DNA of 64,000 bases from Bryum argenteum (GCA_037043015.1 CM073324.1:11987013-12051012), one strand, 5' to 3'. Shown: positions 21,193 through 32,689, counted from the stretch's first letter. Program-made: numbers and translations. The notes: generated by a model from the letters alone, not told the origin.

Positions 21193-24128
21193 ATGGCGCC
21201 CGGACCGAAAACAAAACGCGCCCCACAAACGTGGGCGTCGTGTCAGAAACCATCGGCAAAGTCCAATACTGGTGGCGGAGCCTCGGCGAGCTCACGGGGC
21301 GAGGACATGTTATGTGCTCTGGGATTGGGAGAACAGCCTGCCCCTTCCTCTGAGGGTGTACTCCCAAGCGGACAAGCTGCGAAGAAACGCCTGCCGCCTC
21401 GTGACGCTTGCGAGGAGGTCTTGGAGGAGCACATGGCATCAGTTCGGCGTCGAAACGCGTCTGTCGCTCCCGAGCCGGATGCTTCAACTCGAGAGCTCCC
21501 ACCGCCTCGATCTGATTCGAAAATTCCTGGTACGTACATGGTACTGTATCTTTCTCGGTCGCCACATATCACAGACATTACTATGATGATCTCTGACGTA
21601 CTAAGTAGTAAACCTGCAGTCCGTATATAGTTCCACCTAGTGACTCTAACGATCTGTTTGCTTGCTTTTGTTGCAGAAGGAGGCGGAAACAGTAAGTTTA
21701 ATTGAGTCCCTATAACGTGATCAATCTCTTTGTTCACATCTTCCCTGTTGTAGCATTTAATGATTGAAATGCCGTTAATATATGCTCCCTCTGGCAATGT
21801 TTATGCATTTGCCATGATAATATATGCTCCCTCTGGCAATGTTTATGCGACCATGACTTACCATGTCCTCACATACTGTTCCTTGAATTTCAGAGTCTAT
21901 GGAAGACCCCCGTCAATCAGATCGGGACAGATCTCCTTCAATCCCGGTTTGCACGTACCAGAGTCCCGATGTTGATGACGCTTTTCACGAGGAGGAAGAT
22001 GATGGACGTCCCCTCTCTCACGGTCTACTCGGATTCCCTCGCCGATTCACCTCTCTAGGAGGCCGAAACCAACCGTCAACGATCCACCGCCGCCCTCACG
22101 ATGACTCTGTCGCCACATATCCCCGGGTGATCATGAAGATTGGAGACGGGACACCCGTGTTCGTCATTATCATCGTTCCTCCCAGACCCCTCTTTAGACC
22201 GCGATCATCCTCGCGAAGAGGTAATTTCACACTACCTTATTAATCTCCCTACTTTAGTTGGCTGTCAATCTCCGCACTTCCCGGAATGTATGACATCATG
22301 TTCAAACTTCAGACGTTATGCATGACACTGTTCCTTCTTTGACAGAGACACTTTCGCGGGAGGCACCGCCGCAGTAGCTATTCAGATATATCGTCGTCCC
22401 CTGAACGAAGGCGTGGCTCGACCCGGGATCAGCCAAGGCATGAGAGTCCCTGTCGTCGGCGCTCTTCACTAGACTCAAATCATAGACGGTCGTCTTTTCG
22501 TGGAGATGAGGACTCAAGTGGCAGATTCAGTTTCAGCAGGAGCCGGAATCATTCATCTCCCAGTGACAGGGATAGGGAACGGCGAAGGAGTTCATTATCA
22601 CCACTAACTCCCACTGGACCAACACTACCAACTCCCAGCCGCCCATCGACTCTCGGATCCGCAGATGACGACACGAACTCAATGCGGGACAGGCAATCTT
22701 CGCAGAGGCAGGGGGAATTGAGCCTTGCAGGTCCACGTACAGCGAGACTCCTCTCCGGTCTACCTCTCAAAGTAGATAGCGTACAGAGACAGGGAAGGCG
22801 AGAGAGGGAGGCGTCAAGAGACGAGGACGCAGCACAGAGAGAACAAAGAGGCAAGCGGCCGCATCTTGTCAATGTGAACTCGGAGGGGAGGCCATACGGA
22901 CTAGGCGTCACCGCATTCAACGATGCTCTCTCGAAAATCGTGAGAGGACTCGACCCTTCTTATGTAGACATAAGGCAGCAGCCGTTTCACCTTATGGAGG
23001 TTCTACTGCGAAGGCTAGAGGAAGACTTCGACTACAGTGAACCACTGAACCCTACATGGCTTCGTACGCGTATCGGCAGTGCCTTATCTTCTTACCGGCA
23101 CGAGCTCATTCGCATGATACAAATGGAACAAGAGCGTCCCATGTGGGTGGATGAAACAATCTGGAGAAAATTGGTGCAGCTCGAAGGAAGCGAAAAATTC
23201 CGAGTGAAGAGTGAGCAGATGCGGTACGCGAATTCTTGCCGCCGTAGCAAGGGCAGAACCGGTCCCCTTGGGGAAGCTGGTATAACTGAGCGCCTGCGGC
23301 GCCAACTACGACGTTCTCCCACGTCGGAAGAAGTGTACGATGAAATGCATCGTGATAAGGGCTACGGTGGAAGGAGCCGCAAAGTACCCCTCCCAGTAAC
23401 CTCCAGATCCGTGACCGCTTCCGCAGCAGGGAGTAAGCAAAGTGGCGAGACTGGAGCCCCTCACGCGAGCAAGGTAGCATCTGACACACATGGACAGGAG
23501 GCACAACCTGAAGATCAAGATGGTATTATATCTGCGAATACCCCCCTCCCCTTGGATATTCCCTCCGATGCCACTGATCCCAAGGTACAATCCTCTGGTT
23601 CAAATTGTAATCCCATAGAGGACATCATCTGGAAGGAGATTGACGACCTCATACGCAGCTCAGTGTCCGACACTCCAGATGGTGTCAAACTTATCCAGAC
23701 ACTGCGATCACAATTAGAGGTCCTCCGCCAGAAAAATGTGTCGTCCACCAGCAATGACGGACCTCCTCCGACATCTCGGGTCACCTCGAATCCAGAAGTC
23801 GTCCACATTCCACCGGTCACCTCCGCAGCTGAGGACTCCATTCCCGTGGTAAGTCCACTTCCCTTACGGACCTGCTGACTATTTTCATGAATTGGTCCTT
23901 TGAACTAGAGCTCAAAAACACTGATTATTCTGGCACTTCACGGTACACACATGCTGCACTCATCTGATGGTCCGTGCTCACTCCCTAGCTGCACATGACC
24001 GACAGGATACAATGACAGAGAAAGCTGCACCCGTATCTGTACCTGAAGATGTTCCACATGATGCAGTCGAGGAGCCCATCCGGCGGAGGAGCGGTCGACC
24101 GGCTAAGAAGAAAGTGCGTGAATATTAA
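21193..24128 (+). CDS. TNPA-like CACTA protein (plant transposase family PF03004), five exons
   Basis: Exons 21193-21529, 21677-21691 (a 15-nt micro-exon), 21894-22220, 22346-23848 and 24006-24128, all GT-AG. Phases agree across the first three exons and the last two. The N-terminus is Ala/Ser/Pro-rich; exons 3-4 are rich in Arg, Ser and Asp. In exon 4 the block WVDETIWRKLVQLEGSEKFR, then SKGRTGPLGE, RRSPTSEEVYDEMHRDKGYG, matches the En/Spm transposase_24 domain. The last exon ends RRRSGRPAKKKVREY, an AT-hook-like motif. Exon 3 leaves a one-base phase mismatch with exon 4, so an indel or a different splice site is needed there. Expected role is binding subterminal repeats and helping TNP2. 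Confidence 0.75.
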
Positions 24129-25474
24129 GGTATTATTCTCCCACACAGTAGTCCCTCAGATGTGTAAGCGAAATCACGTAGACCTGTTCACTACGTCGTC
24201 GTTTCCATGTGCCACTAAACCCTGGATGATTCATAACTCCATTTTGGAGGAATGTCACCCGATTCAATCCTGTTCCCTGTCCTCCTTGTGAGATTCTAAT
24301 GCGCACTCAATATTGAGACCAGTCTCTGTTCTTGCCGTGGATAATTGTTTCGAATCACACGATTCTCACTATAGACCAACGGTTTTGTAACAGGGTTCAG
24401 GATTCTTTGTCGGGATCCTTCCACACTCCAGTCAGTCTAGGTGATCGCTCGACGTGGCTGAATTTTCACGAGGATGCATTGGATGTTGAATTTGGGGCAT
24501 GCCTAACCCTGCGAGAACAACATACAGCGGATATAACAGGAATTCGTATAGTCCTTTTAGAAGTGCACGTCAATAGTCTTACAGTTGCACACACCGGAAG
24601 ATCAGCCGGTGTAGTCGACGTATGCAGCCCTACTGGTAGCAGGTTGTGCAGTTTTTGGATTTTTACATACATCACCCTGCCTATGTGAGAAGCACAATAT
24701 TTAAATTGAAATTATGTTCTACTTTATTCCAGGATTGCATTTCCAAGAATGGGTATGGATTCTAAATGCTTCTCATTGAATTTACTGTCTACGGGTCTAA
24801 TACCTGACGATCCATGTATATATTACATCTGGCACCTCTGTCGTCTACACAATTGATACACCAAGTGTCAGTCACTAATTTGGCTTCAGAAACCCTACGA
24901 TATCTTCAAATATCTGACCAATCGATGTACAACACGTGTGTGTCCATCCAACCGTGGACCCTGTATCTAAACCGGTACACGTGTCGCGAATGTACCACCC
25001 GGTCAACACGGAATCAGCTTACAATTAATGGAACATAATGTCAACGCTGACCGACATTACTCCTTCTGATGGCGATGGTCATTAACTGTCGTCGGGCCCT
25101 CCCGCCCGGACCCCTAAACCCATCCGGTTCTCAACCTGCAGACGCTCAGGATACTTAACCACAACCGTTCCTCAATTGGACTCACCGAACCGGTTCCTCA
25201 ATCGGAAACAGTCGCCTGTGCATCAACCGGACACCTGCTCCAGTTCCTCAATCCCCACGCCGGTACATCAATTCGCCACGACGGATTCGCCACGGTGGCA
25301 AACCGCCACGATGGCAGTACACCACGTCGGCAGACGTGGCATGCCCCTCGACTCACCACAAGTACCAAGAGAAGTCTGTCCCTGGGCGGCGAATCAACTT
25401 GTCCGATTCAAGACTTTTCACCAACAGATTTCTCTTCCAAATCACTTGATTCGCAGCGAAATTTTCTAGTAGTG
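24129..25474. other. CACTA right subterminal region
   Basis: No gene. At 25161-25345 there are clustered short repeats: about four copies of GGTTCCTCAAT-like words and three of CGCCACGRTGGC-like words. Such clusters near CACTA ends usually serve as transposase binding sites. Confidence 0.5.
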
Positions 25475-25477
25475 GCA

Positions 25478-25539
25478 GTTGGTCAACTACCAACTGGTAA
25501 CTGTCTAACTGCTAACTGTCTGTACCTGTTCTCCTAACA
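25478..25539 (-). repeat. Chromovirus 3' LTR, inner 62 bp
   Basis: Continues the LTR interrupted at 12644 and ends AACA at 25539, identical to 32797-32858. Confidence 0.95.
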
Positions 25540-25553
25540 TTACCCCCCCTTCT
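25540..25553 (-). promoter_or_regulatory. Polypurine tract of the chromovirus
   Basis: On minus this reads AGAAGGGGGGGTAA directly before the TGTTAGG start of the 3' LTR, the expected site for plus-strand priming. Confidence 0.85.
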
Positions 25554-25643
25554 AGGTCCAGTTGGTGGTCAGGGAGCGTTCGGATGTAGCCGATGAAATT
25601 CGGAAACCCGAAGAGGGGCATTCCGGAGATGACTAGCCGGTTC

Positions 25644-28600
25644 TCAAGAATCGTCTTCCTGGCCGTAACCCTTCCAGGATACTAAATATTGTAGCTGTCG
25701 ACGTGGTCCATAAACTCTGGAGTTAAGTATCCGGCGGACCTCCCATTCCGTATCACCCGACGGGGTGATGATCGGAGGGCGGGGAAGTTTTTTCCGCCCC
25801 GGGATGGTATCCGGGCGATATGGTTCGAGGACTGCTACGTGGAATACATCATGAATACGTAGAGTACTCGGCAGCTTGAGACGGTAGACTAGATCTGAAA
25901 GCTTGGAGACAACCCGGAAAGGCCCTAGGAACTTGGGTCCTAATTTCTTTGACGGGGACGTTGTAGCAATGTGTTCACTACGTAACAGGGCATAATCCCC
26001 AACCTTATACGTCGGGGCCTTTTGCACCTGTCGGTCGTAGTATTTCTTCGCATGATCTCCAGCAATCTGAATCAGCGTCTGAATCTCCTCCTGTACTTGA
26101 TGCAGCAACCGCACACGGTCCTCGGCAGCAGGAACCGTCGAGGTCGTGGGTAAGGTAAATGAAAGAGTTGGATGATAACCATATGTGGCGTAGAAAGGTG
26201 AATACCCAGTAGCTGAGTGAAGAGAATTGTTGTAAGCAAACTCCGCCACCGGGAGCAAGTCCGCCCAATCATCCTGACGCTTTGTGGTAAACATACGCAG
26301 AATCTGCTCCAGATGTTGATTCACCCGTTCCGTCTGTCCGTCCGACTGGGGGTGAAATGCTGTAGTAGGTGCCGGTTGAATGCGTAGGAGCTCATATAGG
26401 CGACGCATGAATTTGGACACAAAGACTGGTCCGCGATCAGAGATCACCTCCGCCGGGGTTCCGTGGAGTTTCCAGACGTGTTGTAAGTAGAGTGCCGCTA
26501 TCCCTGCCGAGTCCGTGGCCTCCGTAGTGGGGATAAAATGTGCCAGTTTAGTGTTCTTATCCACGACCACCATGATCGTATCACACCCCGCGCTAACGGG
26601 AAGCTTGACTATGAAATCGGTGGTGACCTTCTTCCACGGGGCATCCCCTGCAGAAATCGGCTGCAGCAGCCCGTAACGGGGGTGGCGAGTCGGCTTGGCA
26701 CGTTGGCAAATGTCGCATCCGTCCACATACCGATGAACATACTTGGTAAGGGATGACCAATAAAAAATACGGGAGACTAATTCCACTGTCTTTGCCCGTC
26801 CTAAGTGCCCAGCAGCGGGAGCGTCGTGGCGTGATCGAAGGATTTGCCGACGAAGCTCCTCGTCGTCTGGAACCATCATTGTGTCTTTGAAGAACACCAC
26901 CCCGTCACGGAAAGAGTAATCTTCCAGTTGACGTCGGATGTGACTAGGGGCGTCGCCAAGACCTGTCATCAAGAACGTGCGGATGGGTGCCAATGTCGGG
27001 TCTGATATGGTAGCCTCCCGGAGCCGTTGGATAATTCGATCGTCGCTCCAGACTGGCTCGACGTCTTCTAGCATGGCTAACCGGAGGAGAGGGCGTGCGC
27101 TACTTTCATCTGTCGTGTCAAAACGACGGGAAAGCATATCCGCGCGGCCGTTAAGCACCCCCGGTCGGTGTTCTATAACGAAATCATATGCGGAAAGGAA
27201 CTCTGACCATCTGGCTTGACGACGGTTGAGTGTCTTGGTAGTCAGAAACTGCTCCAAATTCTTGTGGTCCGAAATGACCCGAATACGGTGTGGAGACCCT
27301 TCCAAGTAGACGCGCCAATCTTGAAAAGCAAGAACAATGCTAAGAAGTTCCTTATCGTAGATGTCGTAGTTCTGCTCCGCGGCGGACATCTTCGAACTCC
27401 GATAAGCACACGGGTGGAGGAGTCCGTCGGGGCCGTATTGGGAGAGGATGCCTCCAGTAGCGGTGTCCGAAGCATCCGTCTCAACAATAAACGGTTGATC
27501 GAAAACTGGGTGGAGAAGGACCGGGGCTTCTGTGAATCGGCGCCGGAGCTCATCGAATGCTCGTTCCGTTTCCGCAGACCATATGAAGGGTTGATGCTTT
27601 CGTGTGAGTTGTATCAGGGGGACCGCAATCCGGGAGTAGTCCGCTATGAACCTCCGGTAGAAATTGGCGAACCCCAGAAACGCTTGGACCTCCCGAAGGT
27701 TCTTGGGGCGTGGCCAATCTTTCAGGGCGGCGACCTTATTAGGGCACATTGCCAAACCGTGGTCTGAAACTATCAGCCCCAAGAATTCTATTGAAGTGCG
27801 GTGGAACTCACACTTTGAGAGCTTCGCATAGAGGCCATGTTGTTGCAGACGCCGTAGTACCTCGCGAACCACTTGGCGGTGCTCGTCGATTGTCTTGGAA
27901 AAAATCAGAATGTCGTCAAGGTAGATTACGACGGAGATATCGAGTAAGTCACCGAATATAGTCTGCATATGAGCCTGGAATTGAGCTGGGGCGTTTGTCA
28001 GGCCGAATGGCATGACGAGGTATTCGTAAAGGCCATATCGCGTTTTAAAAGCAGTTTTATACTCATGCCCAGCTGCCATTCGTACGCGATGATATGCCTG
28101 CCGAACATCGAGTTTGGAGAATACAGTTGCTCCCACCAGCCGGTCTGTCAGCTCCGGTATCAGTGGGAGTGGATATCTGTTCCGAATTGTAACCTTGTTT
28201 AGGTTCCGGTAGTCAATACACACCAGGAGTGTGCCGTCTTTCTTTTTGGCGAACACAATAGGTGCTGATACCGGTGATTGTGATCGCCGGATCCAGCCCT
28301 TCCCGAGGTGTTCGTCCAAGTAGCGTCGTAGTTCTTCCAGCTCTGCGGGTGACATAGGTCGTAGGCCCATATTCCGGGGTTCCTGCCCGTCTTTGAACTC
28401 GATTTTCATGTCGGAGGGACCATGAAGAGGGAGCTCGTTAGAGGCCTCCTCACTGAATGCGCCCTCTAAGTCCATATACTCCGGTGGAATTGCTGAAGTG
28501 GAAACGGGTTCGGACCCTGATAGCTCCGAAATTTCCATCATGTATATCTCCGTATCCTTTGAGGCTTGCCGCAACATCGGCGGCGACACCAGAGTATGTC

Positions 28601-29558
28601 GTCGAGAACTTGGGTAGAGTCTTTGAGGCTGGGTTCGAGATGTACACTGAGCTTTACAGAATTCAGAAGTGAAACAAACTGCTCCGGTAGCCCAGCGAAT
28701 GTCAGGGTCGTAACGTGCCAGCCACGGGGTCCCTAGAATACAGTCATATCGTCCAGTATTTGTAATATCCGCTGTAAGAGTCTCGGTGTGATTGCCGATC
28801 ACCAACTGGAATGTCGCCTCATGCGTCACCAAGCCGGTGTTGATCACCCGTTCGTCGATAACGCGTACCTCGCGAGGGATCGATTTGACTGTGACGTTGG
28901 CGTTGCTAACAGAGGCGAATGTCGGATGTACAAACACACCTGTGGCGCCTGAATCCACCATCAAGGTAGCAGATCGGCCATTGGCCAACCCCGCCAACGT
29001 CAAATGGGCACTGGGGTCGGCGGTAGCACGAAGGTACAGTGGCTCCTCTTTGACGGCCCGCGTGGTCAATATTGCGTCTTTATATGTCCCGGTCTTTGCT
29101 GTTTGTGGCGGGCCCGGGTACGTAACAAAGTTTGTCAGTCCCGGGCCAATTCTTTTCCCGAATCCAGCTCGGTTGCCTCTGAAATGGCAGAAAGTGATAA
29201 AGGTCGGGAAGGATTGATGGGGCACCGGGCACGAGGATGACCCAGTTGTCCGCAACCCCAGCATTTGCCCAGACGTTGGTATTCCAACCGCTCGGCGGGA
29301 GTTTTGGCCATCGCCGTGGATTTCCGAGGAACAGAGAGCCGCGGTCGTCAAGCTCCATCGATGCATCGGTCCTGGGGACGAGGAAATAGACCCTGGGAAT
29401 CGCCGAGTCTGGGAATTTGGCACGAAACTTGGCCGTCCGCCTTGCTTGCGTAACGCCCATATGCGCTCGTCAATTCGAGAAGCCCGCGCCATCCAGCCCT
29501 GGAGCGTCGTAGGGGGCTCGTCTCTTGTGGCCACGGAGTATAGAATGTCATTCTTCAA
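25644..29558 (-). CDS. Chromovirus gag C-terminus and pol polyprotein
   Basis: Long frame of 1,304 residues (opening TTG, not ATG). Residues 1-45 are the end of gag. About residues 50-160 are probably out of frame, because the gag zinc knuckle (CWGCGQLGHPRARC, 29268-29227) sits in another phase. From about 160 the frame is good: protease VDSGATG at 201-207, reverse transcriptase with VIYLDDILIF (YLDD 546-549), RNase H from FIVETDAS, integrase with a His-His-Cys-Cys finger and FHPQSDGQTERVNQ. The chromodomain begins WEVRRILN and reaches YLVSWKGYGQEDDS, where TGA at 25646-25644 replaces the usual Trp. In phase the domain would continue 24 codons to a stop at 25571-25569. Confidence 0.9.
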   Translation of the reverse strand: MKNDILYSVATRDEPPTTLQGWMARASRIDERIWALRKQGGRPSFVPNSQTRRFPGSISSSPGPMHRWSLTTAALCSSEIHGDGQNSRRAVGIPTSGQMLGLRTTGSSSCPVPHQSFPTFITFCHFRGNRAGFGKRIGPGLTNFVTYPGPPQTAKTGTYKDAILTTRAVKEEPLYLRATADPSAHLTLAGLANGRSATLMVDSGATGVFVHPTFASVSNANVTVKSIPREVRVIDERVINTGLVTHEATFQLVIGNHTETLTADITNTGRYDCILGTPWLARYDPDIRWATGAVCFTSEFCKAQCTSRTQPQRLYPSSRRHTLVSPPMLRQASKDTEIYMMEISELSGSEPVSTSAIPPEYMDLEGAFSEEASNELPLHGPSDMKIEFKDGQEPRNMGLRPMSPAELEELRRYLDEHLGKGWIRRSQSPVSAPIVFAKKKDGTLLVCIDYRNLNKVTIRNRYPLPLIPELTDRLVGATVFSKLDVRQAYHRVRMAAGHEYKTAFKTRYGLYEYLVMPFGLTNAPAQFQAHMQTIFGDLLDISVVIYLDDILIFSKTIDEHRQVVREVLRRLQQHGLYAKLSKCEFHRTSIEFLGLIVSDHGLAMCPNKVAALKDWPRPKNLREVQAFLGFANFYRRFIADYSRIAVPLIQLTRKHQPFIWSAETERAFDELRRRFTEAPVLLHPVFDQPFIVETDASDTATGGILSQYGPDGLLHPCAYRSSKMSAAEQNYDIYDKELLSIVLAFQDWRVYLEGSPHRIRVISDHKNLEQFLTTKTLNRRQARWSEFLSAYDFVIEHRPGVLNGRADMLSRRFDTTDESSARPLLRLAMLEDVEPVWSDDRIIQRLREATISDPTLAPIRTFLMTGLGDAPSHIRRQLEDYSFRDGVVFFKDTMMVPDDEELRRQILRSRHDAPAAGHLGRAKTVELVSRIFYWSSLTKYVHRYVDGCDICQRAKPTRHPRYGLLQPISAGDAPWKKVTTDFIVKLPVSAGCDTIMVVVDKNTKLAHFIPTTEATDSAGIAALYLQHVWKLHGTPAEVISDRGPVFVSKFMRRLYELLRIQPAPTTAFHPQSDGQTERVNQHLEQILRMFTTKRQDDWADLLPVAEFAYNNSLHSATGYSPFYATYGYHPTLSFTLPTTSTVPAAEDRVRLLHQVQEEIQTLIQIAGDHAKKYYDRQVQKAPTYKVGDYALLRSEHIATTSPSKKLGPKFLGPFRVVSKLSDLVYRLKLPSTLRIHDVFHVAVLEPYRPDTIPGRKKLPRPPIITPSGDTEWEVRRILNSRVYGPRRQLQYLVSWKGYGQEDDS

Positions 29559-31830
29559 CCCATGCCGAAATCGTGAAATAAGGGCCTCCTCGCACTGGGG
29601 ATTGACTGAGAGGCAAGCTCACCAATGTCGCTCTCAGTGGCGGCGACTCACTCTCTGCTGACGCGCGCGATTCTCAGAATCGGTCTTGAGCATTTCCTTT
29701 ACGGTCAATTTCGCCGAAAACCGAAATGATCGCATCGCAGTCATAAGATTCTAGCAGCGGATGGCTTTGGCGTGTTTCCAGGGCGTGGCAAATGGGCATT
29801 GCCCAACCCTGTGCGGCCCCGGTCATGTAGGAAAGGGCGCAATTTATCTTCTGGCGATCCATTTTGTAGCCTTCGATCGGCTTCAAATCAGAATCGTAGT
29901 TGGGCAATCCAAATGCAGACACACCTCTCCCCCTTTCTTGCCCGAAAAATCCTTGGGCCGGCCTACCCGCCCTACTCTCGTGGGGGTGGTACCCGTGCTT
30001 GGTATCACCGCTACTGGTGTCGACGCGGCGGCCGGGAACGGCGGCGTATTTTGCCCCCCTATGTCCTGATGTCGGCATTCTTGGATAATAAGAGGAATAG
30101 CTGCATGGAGGCTGGATTGGATCTGTTGTTGAAGGGTGACTTGCATTTGTTGAAGGTGTTGTTGGAGATAGGCAGCCCAATTCTCCCCGGGAGCGATCGC
30201 CCGATGATGTCCCGAACAGGATCTCGAGTATGCTCCATTTAATATACGTCGCCTTAGGTCTGTATCCGACTTTCCTCTTGACCACAAATCCGCTTACAGT
30301 TGGTTGGTCCTTTTCCCCTGCCCCTATACGTTTGAACGCCGCCACCGCATGTGCTGAAGGATCATTGATAAATTAGTGTTCGTTGGACCCGCTTGCGAGC
30401 TATAGGAATCTCGGAGGCAATGCGGCCTTGGCAAACTCGAAACATACGGTCGGGGCCCGACGGTATTTGGGTCGACCCTCCCGACTCATTTAGGAAGCTC
30501 GAGACCGCCCGTGTCCGCCGCAGTGCAGTCTTTGAACCGGGAGCGGATCGACGGCGGCCGAGCTCCTACTCGACTCACCGCAAACGTGACGAGGAGGAGG
30601 TAGCGGTGATCGCTACCGGCATGGAGGTAGCGATGGCTCACACAGCGTAGTGGCCCCGCGGCAATTCCGGCGATGGTCGCTCGCGCTTCCTCTCTCCTCG
30701 CAACAGTGCGTCTCTGAAAAAACCCTGCCCACTCCTTGAGCGGGCGGCTGCGCTGACAGTGCGCTGGCAGTGGTCGTGCCGGAATTTTCGGCGTGGCTGC
30801 TCGCCTGATCCTTCCAACGGTGCCTGCGCTGGCGATCGCGCGCCTTGCAACCCCGCTGAATTTCTGCGGCGGCTATTATTCTTCCTTCTTCCTCGCAGCG
30901 GAACCGGGCACGCCCCAGAGCGCCCTCAGCGTTTCGTCACCGTGCAGCCATGACCGTCTTCCGGTTTCACCAGTAGCAGCCCCAACCCCTGCCAGTGAGA
31001 CCCCCAAGGCGTACCGCATGAAGTTGTGTGCGACGGACGAAGTGGCTATCTGTGCCGGCCGTGGCAACCGCTCTTTTGGCAGTGCCTCCTGACCTCGGCG
31101 CTGTCGCTGCGTTCCACATAACGTCGACGTCGGAGCAGGAGCCTCTTTCCCACCTTCACAGACGGCGTTCCTACCGTATGAGCTTGGGTCGGACCTCCTC
31201 CACCAGTAACTGCATTGTGGCTAGGAAGTGATCCATCGAAGAGAAATCGAGCTCGTAATCGGTCCCAAACGCCTCACTGAAATTGAAGTCCACGACACGC
31301 TCCTCTTCCATGCGCACCAGCTCCGCCCGGAATGCCTCCAGCTCCGTCGAGTTCGTCTTTGCGTTCGATCATCTGTTCAAGCGATGCCACGAATAGTTAT
31401 CGCACCAAGATTTTTTGTGAGTTTGCCGGTAGCCTCGCGCACTTGTGCTCGTAGCAAAGCTCGTCGGAAAGCCGTCTGTAGTTCAGCGAGCGTTAACCGT
31501 CGGCTCGGCATTTTCCCTGCCAAGCACTAATATGTCGTGTCGCAGCTTGCAGGAAGTTGGTAACTGGAGAGTCGTGGAGCTCTCGTATCCACTCCAGAGA
31601 TGGTAGAGATGTGCCCGTTTCGCGCTCCTCGTGGTGCCGCTACACCTCCTCCTGGACCATGCTCACGTCGGCGGCATTTTGGCAGTCTTTCACGATTGCC
31701 CAGGCGAGAGCAAGATCGTCAGAGTCGTAACGAGAGAGCCGTCCCTCCACCTCCGCGATAGTAGCCCGAATAAGTGCAGCCCGAAGGTTCAGCCTCCGAT
31801 GGTAAGTGCTGAGCCTTCTGCCCGGCATGT
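29559..31830 (-). pseudogene. Chromovirus gag region, frame broken several times
   Basis: Coding character is visible in pieces that change phase: an N-terminal candidate starting MPGRRLSTYHRRLN at 31828, TSLPSLEWIRELHDSPVTNF near 31600, LVRMEEERVVDFNFSEAFG near 31310, a Gln-rich stretch near 30170, then IEGYKMDRQKINCALSYMTG near 29870 and CEEALISRFRHGLKND near 29600, which leads into the long pol frame. At least five phase changes or stops are needed to connect them. The final part resembles the gypsy capsid-like retrotransposon gag domain; the zinc knuckle follows downstream in yet another phase. Confidence 0.65.
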
Positions 31831-32689
31831 ACTCCTCATGAGCATGCTGTAACCGTCATGAGCACCCGAATAGATTGAGCCGCCGATGATGTACTGATCA
31901 GGCTGTGTTCCTCAGTCCTCACATCCTCCAGGCGCATGAGTCGGCAGTGGTTACAGCAGGGAGCAGCAGCATGTCGGCATTTCCAGAGAAGTCCATGCAC
32001 AACGGAACGTCGAGAACCTGAGATCTTCGCCACGCACCCGGATGTGCCGCGCTATCGTAGTGCTGGGTAGCATGTCATGGATTTGCAAGTTTTCGCAGGG
32101 TCTGCAGCTTTCCAGAAGTTTGTAATCTTCCAGGCATGTGAACAGCCGTCACTTCGTCATTTCTCAGGTACCGTGTATTTCGGCAGTCAAACTTCCTGCC
32201 AGCACATCAGTCACGGTCATGCTCCGATCAGCACTTCCCCGCATCCCCGGAATTCGGAATTTTCTCAACACTCCTTCAAGAGCTTTGTCTTCCCTGCTCC
32301 TCTGCCTTGCACATTCAAACAGTCAGAATTCTGGTAACCCATAAGTCACGGCTAAGCTCATTGAGCACGCCTCGCCTTTCCCAGCCATCACTTCGCGTTC
32401 GCAGCTGAGCTTCCCGGTGCTTCAACTCCCATGCCACCGGCTGACGTTTCCAGCCTTCGGCATCCCGCTTTCTTGTCCTGGAAATCAGACCGCCATGTTT
32501 CCTGGACTGCTCGCAATTGATGTGTCTTCAATTCTCCGCTCCGTGAATCTCATCTGATTCTCCACTTCGCTTCCACGTAACAATGCATTTTGTCATGTTC
32601 TGCTGATCGCCATCTCCGAATCTGTGAAAAACAACCACTACACCCGTTCGATGCTACTCATAAAGCGAAATCGCGAGGACTGCAGATAA
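31831..32689 (-). other. Chromovirus leader
   Basis: About 860 bp between the 5' LTR and the first gag-like frame. No conserved frame seen. The primer-binding site lies at its LTR end. Confidence 0.5.
32679..32687 (-). promoter_or_regulatory. Putative primer-binding site (self-priming type)
   Basis: Two bases inside the 5' LTR the minus strand reads ATCTGCAGT. It does not match a tRNA 3' end in CCA. It is exactly complementary to ACTGCAGAT at 32751-32743, the predicted first nine bases of the transcript. A partial match of its extended complement to the tRNA-Tyr anticodon arm is the rival explanation. Confidence 0.5.

Larger units (their letters stand above)
12645..25474. mobile_element. CACTA (En/Spm) DNA transposon, 12.83 kb
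   Basis: Starts CACTACTAGAAAAT at 12645 and ends with its exact complement at 25461-25474 (14-bp perfect TIR). The 3-bp duplication GCA sits on both sides (12642-12644 and 25475-25477). Excision in silico restores a 169-bp LTR identical to its partner, which proves the limits. It carries a TNP2-like transposase on minus (18958-14246), a TNPA-like gene on plus (21193-24128) and a Myb/SANT-like ORF on minus (19624-19370). The two main genes diverge from a shared 2.2-kb upstream region. Confidence 0.96.

Noticed and set aside
30638..32033. Plus-strand frames inside the chromovirus leader and gag
   Set aside because: GC-rich antisense shadows; coding character is on minus.
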